Assembly (NCBI GenBank): GCA_946409855.1 | Contig: CAMJXZ010000121.1 | Span: 1 to 8,983, forward strand | Direction of reading: 5' to 3' | Length of the DNA stretch: 8,983 nt | Origin: an uncultured Clostridia bacterium | GTDB taxonomy: Bacteria > Bacillota > Clostridia > Christensenellales > Aristaeellaceae | Part shown: positions 1 to 5,661 of the stretch, piece by piece | Position numbering within the stretch: the first letter of the stretch is position 1 | Layout: the number at the start of each line of letters is the position of its first letter | Notes under the pieces: model-generated | Database searches by the model: none | Told to the model about the DNA's origin: nothing | Seen by the model: only the letters and a program-made list of their open reading frames with translations | Program-made: the position numbers and the translations under genes

Positions 1-45
1 TCTGTTGGCTTATTCAAAGGGAAAAGCCATGCGCGACAGGCAAAT

Positions 46-155
46 CCGTTCGGGGGGTTCCGTAGGGGGGTGAGGAGGGCCCGGAAATCGTGCCGGTGGC
101 ACGATTTCACCGACGAACGGGTCGGCAGGCACTGGACCGCAAGACCCCCCTGCGG
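46..155. repeat. Structured non-coding element with nested inverted repeats
   Basis: Positions 1-160 hold no credible gene. Most of the stretch is self-complementary. The outer arms are CCGTAGGGGGGT (60-71) and ACCCCCCTGCGG (144-155), which match at 11 of 12 positions. Inside lie a perfect 11-bp stem with a 3-nt loop, GAAATCGTGCC (84-94) with GGCACGATTTC (98-108), and a smaller stem CCGAC (110-114) with GTCGG (121-125). CCGTTCG (46-52) can also pair with CGAACGG (114-120). A competing local hairpin, ACCGCA (136-141) with TGCGGT (151-156), sits 5 nt past the SDR stop codon. No run of T follows any stem in either direction, so it is not a textbook terminator. It most resembles a dispersed palindromic repeat or a structured 3' untranslated RNA. 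The pairing is seen directly; the role is not known. Confidence 0.55.
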
Positions 156-160
156 TGATC

Positions 161-952
161 TCAATACTCGTCTTCCAGCATGCAGTCGATGGCGCCGTCG
201 ATGGACTGGCCGCCGTCGATGAAGATCGTCTGGCCCACGATGAAACGGCTCTTCTCCTTGTCGGCCAGGAACTGGATCATGGGCACGATGTCCGAAGGCT
301 GGCCGCCGTGCCCGGCCGGGATCTTGCGATTGAAGCCGTTGATGTCCCGCTCGCTGTAGCGGCTCATGATCTTGGTGTAGATCAGGCCCGGGGCGATGCA
401 GTTGACGTTGATGCCGTACTTGATCAGCTCCACCGCGATGGACTTGGTGAACATGTTGAGCCCCGCCTTCCCCGCGGAATAGGGCAGGGGCTTGCGGCGC
501 ACCCAGGTCACCAGGCTGTGGATGGAGGAGATGTTGATGATCGCCCCCCGGATGCCCTGGTCGATCATGCTCTTCGCGGCGATGTGGCTGCAGTAGGCGG
601 CCGAAGACAGGTTCAGGGCGATCTGCTCGTCCCAGTATTCCATGGGCATGTCCACAAACCCGCCCTTGGGCATTTTGAGCGCCCCGCCCGCGTTGTTGAC
701 CAGCACGTCGATCCGCCCGAAATGATCCAGAAACGCGTTCAGCATGCGCTCGCAGTCCGCTCGTTTGCCGACGTCCGCCTGATACACCTGGGCGTCCGCC
801 CCCAGGGCCCGGCACCTTTCCGCCACCTGCCGCGCGTCCTCCGGGGAATGGCAGTAGTTGATCCCCACATCATAGCCGTCCTTCGCGAAAGCTTCCACCG
901 CCGCGGCGCCGATCCCGTGGGAAGAACCGGTCACCAGAATGGTCTTTCTCAT
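161..952 (-). CDS. SDR-family NAD(P)-dependent oxidoreductase
   Basis: This is a classical short-chain dehydrogenase/reductase of 263 aa, the usual length for the family, and cytosolic (no signal peptide or membrane segment). The cofactor-binding TGSSHGIG motif is at residues 8-15 and NNAG at 86-89. The catalytic set is complete: Asn114, Ser142/143, Tyr158 and Lys162 (YSAGK). The C-terminal part carries the usual APG (residues 187-189) and FIDGG (244-248) motifs. Overall it resembles FabG, gluconate 5-dehydrogenase and glucose 1-dehydrogenase relatives, so a sugar, polyol or keto substrate is plausible but the exact one cannot be assigned. The start ATG overlaps the stop of the upstream hydrolase gene (ATGA), and AGAAGGAG lies 9 nt before it inside that gene, which indicates translational coupling. 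It is probably co-transcribed from the promoter at 1870-1899. Confidence 0.93.
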   Translation of the reverse strand: MRKTILVTGSSHGIGAAAVEAFAKDGYDVGINYCHSPEDARQVAERCRALGADAQVYQADVGKRADCERMLNAFLDHFGRIDVLVNNAGGALKMPKGGFVDMPMEYWDEQIALNLSSAAYCSHIAAKSMIDQGIRGAIINISSIHSLVTWVRRKPLPYSAGKAGLNMFTKSIAVELIKYGINVNCIAPGLIYTKIMSRYSERDINGFNRKIPAGHGGQPSDIVPMIQFLADKEKSRFIVGQTIFIDGGQSIDGAIDCMLEDEY

Positions 953-1827
953 GATCGTCCGCTCCTTCTGATCATTTCAGTCACCGTGTACATGGGCAGG
1001 AACAGGTGCGCGGGCTGCACGCCGCCCACGCTGTCGATGAGTTTCCGGGCGATCTGCGCCGGGTCCTTTACGCTCGACGCCAGCATGCCCTGAACAAAGC
1101 CCTCGTCATGGTAAAAGCACGCCAGGCACTTTTCCAGGTAGGCCCTGCACTGCTCCCGGCCGGCCGCGTCGGCGCCCAGGGGCAGATAAGGGTGTCCGCA
1201 GGCGATGTTCCGGATTTCCTCCATCCGGAGCAGCCGGTGCAGCGTCTTTTCGTACCCGTCCGCGTCCATGATCAGGGCGCAGCCCTGGGAGACCGTGCCG
1301 TTCAGCTGCAGGGAATCCCCCGTAAGCAGCGTCCCGGAGCGGGTATCCAGGTAGCAGCAGCTGTCCGTGTCGTGCCCCGGGGTGTGGATCAGCCGCAGGT
1401 CCCCCAGCATGTCCCCGTCCCGCAGCAGCAGGTCCGGCTCCGCCCCGTCCAGCCGGGCGGGCACGGCGGCGCTGTACCCCGGGAAGCGGGCGCGGATCTG
1501 GGCGGAATAGCGCAGCGGGTCGCGCATCCGCTCCAGGGACTGTTCAAACACCGCCACCCTGAGATGCGGCGCCAGCTCCTTGAGCCTGCCGCAGCCGCCC
1601 ACGTGGTCCCCGTGGATGTGGGTCATGGCCAGCCAGCCGATGTTCTCCAGCGTCAGCCCCAGCTCTTTCAGGGCGGGAACGATGCTGCTGTCCACCGTTT
1701 CGGCGCAGCCGCCGGTATCCACCAGGATATTTTCCCGGCCCAGCACCAGCGCCGCGCCGGCCCAGCAGCCGGGAAACGGTACAGCCAGCCGGTACACATC
1801 CGGCGCCAGCTGCACAAAATGCTCCAT
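949..1827 (-). CDS. MBL-fold (metallo-beta-lactamase superfamily) hydrolase
   Basis: A 292-aa metal-dependent hydrolase of the metallo-beta-lactamase superfamily. The signature THIHGDH lies at residues 69-75 (metal ligands His70, His72, Asp74, His75). The remaining ligands are His152 in HTPGH, Asp171 in TGDS and His212 in CGHPY, so a two-metal (usually zinc) site is fully preserved. The 70-75 C-terminal residues after His212 are mostly helical-looking and may form a lid. There is no signal peptide, so it is probably cytosolic. The reading frame stays open far upstream, but that part is antisense to the regulator. The ATG at 1827 is chosen because GGGGAGGT stands 9 nt before it and the fold's first strand follows at once. 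It is the first gene of a two-gene operon with the SDR. The superfamily includes lactonases, thioesterases and glyoxalase II. A lactonase paired with the SDR is attractive but is inference only. Confidence 0.9.
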   Translation of the reverse strand: MEHFVQLAPDVYRLAVPFPGCWAGAALVLGRENILVDTGGCAETVDSSIVPALKELGLTLENIGWLAMTHIHGDHVGGCGRLKELAPHLRVAVFEQSLERMRDPLRYSAQIRARFPGYSAAVPARLDGAEPDLLLRDGDMLGDLRLIHTPGHDTDSCCYLDTRSGTLLTGDSLQLNGTVSQGCALIMDADGYEKTLHRLLRMEEIRNIACGHPYLPLGADAAGREQCRAYLEKCLACFYHDEGFVQGMLASSVKDPAQIARKLIDSVGGVQPAHLFLPMYTVTEMIRRSGRS

Positions 1828-1869
1828 GCAAGACGCACCTCCCCCATGTTCCGAATTGTCTCTCTGAGC

Positions 1870-1899
1870 ATTATACCCGCTTTGCGCCCCGCCCCTCAA
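1870..1899 (-). promoter_or_regulatory. Sigma-70-type promoter of the hydrolase-SDR operon
   Basis: Read on the minus strand, TTGAGG (1899-1894) and a perfect TATAAT (1875-1870) are separated by 18 bp. Transcription would begin near 1863, giving a leader of about 36 nt that contains the strong ribosome binding site GGGGAGGT. It diverges from the regulator promoter at 1937-1965, with only about 37 bp between the two -35 boxes, so one bound regulator could affect both. Confidence 0.75.
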
Positions 1900-1936
1900 C
1901 TTGAAGCTGCGCTGGGGGTTCATCGGAAAAATAGTG

Positions 1937-1965
1937 TTGACTCCGCCGTTCGATTCAGGTATAAT
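1937..1965 (+). promoter_or_regulatory. Sigma-70-type promoter of the regulator gene
   Basis: TTGACT (1937-1942) and a perfect TATAAT (1960-1965) are separated by the optimal 17 bp. The expected start site is near 1972, 27 nt before the chosen ATG. This also argues against translation starting at the GTG at 1978, which would leave almost no leader. GATTC occurs at 1952-1956 and again at 1973-1977, 21 bp apart and flanking the -10 box. This is a possible but weak operator repeat. Confidence 0.82.
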
Positions 1966-1984
1966 GATATGTGATTCGTGCAAA

Positions 1985-1990
1985 AAGAGG
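1985..1990 (+). promoter_or_regulatory. Ribosome binding site that fixes the regulator start
   Basis: AAGAGG lies 8 nt before the ATG at 1999. The frame is also open from a GTG at 1978 (7 residues longer), but that codon lies only about 6 nt after the predicted transcription start and cannot have a Shine-Dalgarno sequence on that transcript. Confidence 0.75.
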
Positions 1991-1998
1991 ATAGGAAA

Positions 1999-3138
1999 AT
2001 GAGAGACCTGTTCGTCCCCGTTCTCTACGATAAAAAGGCCATCGCCTCCACCCAGTATTCCTCCGCCCTGCAGGGCATCAAAACAGCCGCCGCCCGCTAC
2101 GGGCAGCGGCTGCAGATGATTGCCGCAGAGGATTTCGACGGGGTGGACTTTTCCGCCTTTCCGGACGTGGCCATCCTGGTCAGCATCAGCATGCCGTTCA
2201 TCGAGCGGGCGCTGACCGTCATGCGCAGCTACCGGCGCACCATCGTCCTGACCGGGATCGACAGCGAGCAGTTCGGCGCGGACGTATCCTGCGCCACCCC
2301 CTCCCGCCGGGCGGAAACCCAGCAGCTGGTCAACTACCTGTACAACTGCGGCAAAAAGCACATCGCGCTGGTCGGCTTTGAGGTGGACTCCATCAACGAC
2401 AACTTCCGCTACCACGCCGCCATCACCGCCGCCGCCGTCTGGGGCAATGTGCTCAGCGAAAAGGACGTATGGCACTGGAAGCACGACCCGCTGGAATCCT
2501 TCGCCGCCTTCCTGCAGGTATACCGGCAGTACGACGCGGTGATCTGCCCCAACGACGTCATCGCCATCTGCCTGATCAACGAATGCAAAAAGCGGGGCAT
2601 CCGCATCCCGCAGGAGCTGTACCTCGCCTCCTTCGGCAATATGAGCGTGAGCAGCTACTACAGCCCCACCATCACCACGGTCACCATGGACATGTTTTCC
2701 GTGGGCGAGCAGGCCTACAACGTGTGGCGCTTCCTGACCGCCAGCGACACCCAGACCAGGACCTCCATCAAAATCACCGTCCCCAGCCGCATCCTGGCGC
2801 GGGAAAGCACCAACTGCGAGGAGCCGCGCACCGGCACGGGCGTTTCCTCCCCCGTGCTGCAGGCGGACCGGTTTTACTATAACCCCGTCATCTCCGTGCT
2901 GGTGGGGCTGGACAACTGCCTCTCCCAGCGGGACGCGCTGGATATGCGGATCATCCGCTCCCTGATGGACGGGGACAATTACGAAACCATCTGCGAAAAG
3001 CATTACATTTCATCCAGCACCCTGCGGTACCGGCTGAACAAGGTCTTTTCGGACGCCGGCGTCAGCAGCCGGAAGGAATTCACCGCCCTGATCCACAGCC
3101 ACCTGGGGGAAGGAAATCCCTTCAGCTACGTGGAATAA
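1999..3138 (+). CDS. Transcriptional regulator: LacI-type sensor domain with C-terminal HTH
   Basis: A 379-aa protein with the usual LacI order reversed. It has no N-terminal helix-turn-helix: the first residues (RDLFVPVLYD) are already the first strand of a periplasmic-binding-protein-like (Peripla_BP_3) fold. That domain covers about residues 1-275, with GKKHIALVGF at 118-127, the CPND motif at 183-186 and the IPQEL...SFGN segment at about 203-214, all typical of LacI/PurR effector domains. After a linker (about 276-305), residues 312-370 form a helix-turn-helix with a recognition helix near SSSTLRYRLNKV (338-349) followed by GVSSRKEF. This resembles LuxR/GerE HTHs and partly the PucR/CdaR HTH. 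E. coli XylR pairs a similar sensor with an AraC-type HTH, so the general arrangement has precedent. It is divergent from the hydrolase-SDR operon and probably controls it. The ligand is unknown; the sensor family usually binds sugars. Confidence 0.88.
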   Translation: MRDLFVPVLYDKKAIASTQYSSALQGIKTAAARYGQRLQMIAAEDFDGVDFSAFPDVAILVSISMPFIERALTVMRSYRRTIVLTGIDSEQFGADVSCATPSRRAETQQLVNYLYNCGKKHIALVGFEVDSINDNFRYHAAITAAAVWGNVLSEKDVWHWKHDPLESFAAFLQVYRQYDAVICPNDVIAICLINECKKRGIRIPQELYLASFGNMSVSSYYSPTITTVTMDMFSVGEQAYNVWRFLTASDTQTRTSIKITVPSRILARESTNCEEPRTGTGVSSPVLQADRFYYNPVISVLVGLDNCLSQRDALDMRIIRSLMDGDNYETICEKHYISSSTLRYRLNKVFSDAGVSSRKEFTALIHSHLGEGNPFSYVE

Positions 3139-3164
3139 GAGGCGCGGTTCCAAATCAAAGAGAA

Positions 3165-3184
3165 GGCCATCCGGAAGGATGGCC
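3165..3184 (-). terminator. Hairpin between convergent genes, probable terminator
   Basis: A perfect 8-bp stem GGCCATCC (3165-3172) with GGATGGCC (3177-3184) has a GGAA loop on the plus strand. It starts 6 nt past the epimerase stop. On the minus strand it is preceded by TTTTTC and followed by TTCTCTTTGATTT, a loose U-rich tract, so it fits termination of the epimerase transcript best. On the plus strand only GAAAAATC follows, so it would be a poor terminator for the regulator unless assisted. Confidence 0.65.
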
Positions 3185-3190
3185 GAAAAA

Positions 3191-4039
3191 TCAGAATAGT
3201 TCGATGGAAAACGCCCGTTCGCAGCTTTCGCCCGGGCCGATGACCAGCGTGCCCATGCGGTCCTCGATCGTCGTCGCCGCGCCTGCGTGGACACTGGTCG
3301 AAGGCTCCAGGCAGACGAAGGACGCGTTTTCGTCCGGCAGGGCCCACATGGCCAGGAAGGGGAACTGCGCCCGGTGGATCCGGACGCCGTGCCCCCCGTC
3401 CAGGCTGCCGTATTCGACATATTCGGACCGGATGTCCGTCATGCTCCTGGTATAATTCGTAAACAGCCCATGACAGAGCTGCCGGAATCCGTCCCTGACA
3501 AAGCCGCCGTCCTTCCAATTGAAGGGGTTGAAGGAGGCGGCGTTTTCTTTTTGCTCAAAGCGCAGATAATACCGGTTTGGGTCGCTGCCCTCCAGCGGCC
3601 AGCGATAGGCGGTATGGCAGCCGAAGCAGAAAGGAAGCGGGTCGGGGCCCGGGTTGTCCGCCCGGTAGGAAATGTGCATCCGGTTCCCGTCCAGCAGGTA
3701 GCTCACCTCAAGGCGGAACGCGAAGGGATACTGCGCCCGGGTGCGCTCGTCGTCCCGGAGCGTCATCACCGCGCAGGTCTCCTCCGCCTTTTCCACGGTG
3801 AAATTCCGGTCCATCGCGAAGCCGTTGATGCCCATATGGTACGCGGTATCCTTTACGTAATACGTATCGCTCAGGAAGCGGCCCATGATGGGAAACAGGG
3901 TGGGCGAGGTGCGGGCGTAATACGCCGGGTCCCCCTGCCAGAGGTATTCCAGCCCGTCCATTTCCAGGCTCCTGAGCTCCGCGCCGAAGGCGTTGACATG
4001 CGCGCGGATCCGCCCGTTGTCCAGGATGATGTCCTTCAT
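3191..4039 (-). CDS. Aldose 1-epimerase (mutarotase)-family protein, LacX-like
   Basis: A 282-aa protein with the galactose-mutarotase beta-sandwich pattern, close in length to the LacX/YeaD branch. Recognisable blocks are the N-terminal FGAELRSL (18-25) and YLWQGDP (32-38), then SPTLFPIMGR (45-54), GCHTAYRWPL (140-149) and CLEPSTS (243-249). By family comparison His142 would be the catalytic acid and Glu245 the catalytic base; both are present. The block that usually reads H-G-F-A-R reads NGFAM (72-76), so a commonly conserved histidine is Asn72. The role is anomer interconversion of a sugar in the cytosol, but this change leaves the substrate open. The start is the ATG at 4039, with GAAGGA ending 7 nt upstream; an upstream in-frame ATG at 4123 lies inside the palindrome and lacks such a site. 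No clear promoter is seen in front of it. It converges on the regulator. Confidence 0.88.
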   Translation of the reverse strand: MKDIILDNGRIRAHVNAFGAELRSLEMDGLEYLWQGDPAYYARTSPTLFPIMGRFLSDTYYVKDTAYHMGINGFAMDRNFTVEKAEETCAVMTLRDDERTRAQYPFAFRLEVSYLLDGNRMHISYRADNPGPDPLPFCFGCHTAYRWPLEGSDPNRYYLRFEQKENAASFNPFNWKDGGFVRDGFRQLCHGLFTNYTRSMTDIRSEYVEYGSLDGGHGVRIHRAQFPFLAMWALPDENASFVCLEPSTSVHAGAATTIEDRMGTLVIGPGESCERAFSIELF

Positions 4040-4103
4040 CGGATGGTCCTTCTTTCTTCCGGATTTTGGATGGGGATCAGCCTCATCCGGCCCGCTGCGC
4101 GGT

Positions 4104-4126
4104 AAAATGATCCGCCGGATCATTTT
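4104..4126. repeat. Perfect palindrome, 11-bp arms
   Basis: AAAATGATCCG (4104-4114) and CGGATCATTTT (4116-4126) are exact reverse complements around a single C. It lies 65-87 bp upstream of the epimerase ATG. In RNA it would form a hairpin with an A-rich foot and a T-rich exit in both directions. It could be a bidirectional terminator for larA read-through, an operator for the epimerase, or the end of the adjoining repeat. The symmetry is seen directly; the choice among roles is open. Confidence 0.6.
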
Positions 4127-4148
4127 TCAGGCCCTCACAGCCCCCATT

Positions 4149-4268
4149 GGGGAAGGCTGGGGAAGGCTTTTGGAGGTTCTGCTGTTCCCTGATGATCGAC
4201 ACCAAAGCAGGCCGATTGAAGCCTTCCCCACTGGGGAAGGTGTCAGCGAAGCTGACGGACGAGGTGAT
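4149..4268. repeat. Paired-hairpin extragenic repeat (REP/MITE-like)
   Basis: The non-coding gap 4040-4353 contains a dense set of repeats. GGGGAAGGCT occurs twice in tandem (4149-4158, 4159-4168), and its reverse complement is at 4220-4229. The arms extend to 11 bp at 4159-4169 and 4219-4229 and enclose about 49 bp. The right end then has two consecutive perfect hairpins: CCTTCCCC (4222-4229) with GGGGAAGG (4233-4240), and GTCAGC (4242-4247) with GCTGAC (4251-4256). These are followed by GGACGAGGTGAT. A degenerate left half begins near CCTCACAG (4133). From memory this resembles a repeat common in the intergenic DNA of high-GC Clostridia; I could not search for it. No transposase is present, so any mobility would need help in trans. 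Confidence 0.65.
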
Positions 4269-4325
4269 CCCCCGGCTCATTTGCGCACCGGTCCCCCGGC
4301 GCTTCCATTGAATCCATCTTCAGCC

Positions 4326-4348
4326 CCTCTTTGTTTCCAAAGGAGAGG
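4326..4348 (-). other. Imperfect hairpin just after larA
   Basis: Five nt past the larA stop, the minus strand reads CCTCTCCTTTG, GAAA, CAAAGAGG, giving a short stem with a GAAA loop and one mismatch or bulge. No U-run follows. It may be a weak terminator or an RNA 3'-end stabiliser for the lactate operon. The rest of the gap from 4269 to 4325 shows nothing recognisable. Confidence 0.35.
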
Positions 4349-4353
4349 TCTCC

Positions 4354-5661
4354 TCATCCTCTCAAATTGCTTTCAAAGGATGATTTCCCCCGCAGGATCA
4401 CGCCGACGCCGTCCGGAATGGCCGTGACGGAGGCGTTTTCGCCCAGCAGGGCGGTCGCCTCCTTCAGGGCTTCGTCCGCGGTGGGCGCCCAGCGGAAGTG
4501 CATATCGGTAACCAGCCGGCGGTTTTCCCCACCGGTGACAAACCAGCAGCACGCCCTGCCCATGACGCGGGCCAGGATCTGCGCCTCCCACTGATCCATC
4601 CGGGTGCTTTCCGGCGGGATCCCCTCGATCGCCCGGGTCACCTCTTCGGGGCTGTTCCTTTCGGCAAACCAGCGGTAAAAGTCCTCTCCCCCGTGCCCGT
4701 CCCCCAGGCCCGCGATCATCACCACCGCCCCGCCGGGACGGACGCAGGCCTCGGCCCCGGTCATTCCCTTGACACTCTGGTACACGTTCTGGTCCAGGGG
4801 GTAGCCGCCGTTGGAGGTGAACACGATGTCCGATACCACCGGCTCCGCCCGGCACATCTTTTCGCAGGCCTCGCAGCCCGCCTGATGGGCCAGTTCCCGG
4901 TCCCCGGCATAGGCAGCAGCCACCCGGTGCCGGGCGTCCAGCAGCACGTTCAGGATGAAGGAAAGCCCGGCCGCCTGCGCCGCGAACAGCATGTCCCGGT
5001 GGATGGGATTGTCCGTAAGGCTGCCCTGCCGGGCATGGGGGTCGGCGATAAAGCGGGCGTTGTGGTTGTACAGGATCGTCTTCGCGGAGGCCACCCCCGG
5101 CAGGATGCTTTTGCGCCCGCCCGAAAAGCCGGCGAAAAAGTGAGGCTCCACAAACCCTTCGGATACCACCAGGTCCGCCTGGCGCACCAGCCGGTTCAGC
5201 CGCAGCTCCCCGCCGGAGGGCAGGCGGCCGAAATACGCCATGCTCTCCGCGTCCCCGGCGCGGTGCACTTCGATCCGCTCCCGGCGGACGATCTCCTCCC
5301 CGAACTTTTCCATAAGCTCTTGCTGGGTGGTGGGCCGGTGCATGCCGGCGGCGATCAGGATGGTGATCTCCGCCTGCGGGTTCCCCGAACGGATCTCCGA
5401 AAGCAGCAGCGGCATGGTGACCCGGCTGGGCACCGGGCGGGTGTGGTCGGAGGAGATGACCAGCACCCGCTTCCTGCCCGCCGCCAGGTCGCGAAGCCGT
5501 TTGGTGCCGATGGGATGCTCCAGCGCCTGCCGCACGACGCCGCTTTCGTCGCCGGCGGATACGGGCGGGGCCGCCGGCTCGATCACGGCGGCAAGCCGGC
5601 GCCCGTCGATATGCAGGATCTCTTTCCCCCTGCCCCGGGGGAAAACCACTTCCTTGATCAT
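4354..5661 (-). CDS. larA: Nickel-dependent lactate racemase LarA
   Basis: A 435-aa LarA-family enzyme that interconverts D- and L-lactate (or another 2-hydroxy acid) by hydride transfer to a nickel-pincer nucleotide cofactor. The key residues fall at the numbers known for Lactobacillus plantarum LarA: Asp72 and Arg75 in SDHTRPVP (71-78), His108 in GMHRP, His174 in EPHFFAGFSGG (172-182), Lys184 (the residue that holds the cofactor), His200 (nickel ligand), Gln295 and Lys298. It therefore looks fully active. The start ATG overlaps the lctD stop (ATGA), with AAGGTGG only 4 nt away, so translation is probably coupled. It is the last gene of the lctBCD-type operon, where A. woodii also carries a racemase (lctF). 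The cofactor-synthesis genes larB, larC and larE are not in the window. Other LarA homologues act on different hydroxy acids, but the operon makes lactate the best choice. Confidence 0.95.
   Translation of the reverse strand: MIKEVVFPRGRGKEILHIDGRRLAAVIEPAAPPVSAGDESGVVRQALEHPIGTKRLRDLAAGRKRVLVISSDHTRPVPSRVTMPLLLSEIRSGNPQAEITILIAAGMHRPTTQQELMEKFGEEIVRRERIEVHRAGDAESMAYFGRLPSGGELRLNRLVRQADLVVSEGFVEPHFFAGFSGGRKSILPGVASAKTILYNHNARFIADPHARQGSLTDNPIHRDMLFAAQAAGLSFILNVLLDARHRVAAAYAGDRELAHQAGCEACEKMCRAEPVVSDIVFTSNGGYPLDQNVYQSVKGMTGAEACVRPGGAVVMIAGLGDGHGGEDFYRWFAERNSPEEVTRAIEGIPPESTRMDQWEAQILARVMGRACCWFVTGGENRRLVTDMHFRWAPTADEALKEATALLGENASVTAIPDGVGVILRGKSSFESNLRG

Noticed and set aside
29..73. A 14-codon open frame from the ATG at 29
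   Set aside because: Too short, lies within the repeat-like structured region, and its predicted peptide has no features.
1978..1998. GTG at 1978 as the regulator start
   Set aside because: It would lie about 6 nt after the predicted transcription start, with no room for a ribosome binding site; AAGAGG is correctly spaced for the ATG at 1999.
1828..3003. Long N-terminal extension (about 390 residues) in frame with the MBL-fold hydrolase on the minus strand
   Set aside because: It runs antisense through the regulator gene and both promoters, has low-complexity Gly/Ala/Val/Asp-rich composition with no recognisable fold, and the real start at 1827 has a good ribosome binding site.
4326..4348. 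Hairpin after larA as a confirmed Rho-independent terminator
   Set aside because: The stem is imperfect and no U-run follows on the minus strand, so it is listed only as a hairpin.
4083..4427. Small open frames on both strands in the gap between the epimerase and larA
   Set aside because: They run through hairpin repeats, lack ribosome binding sites and resemble no protein family.
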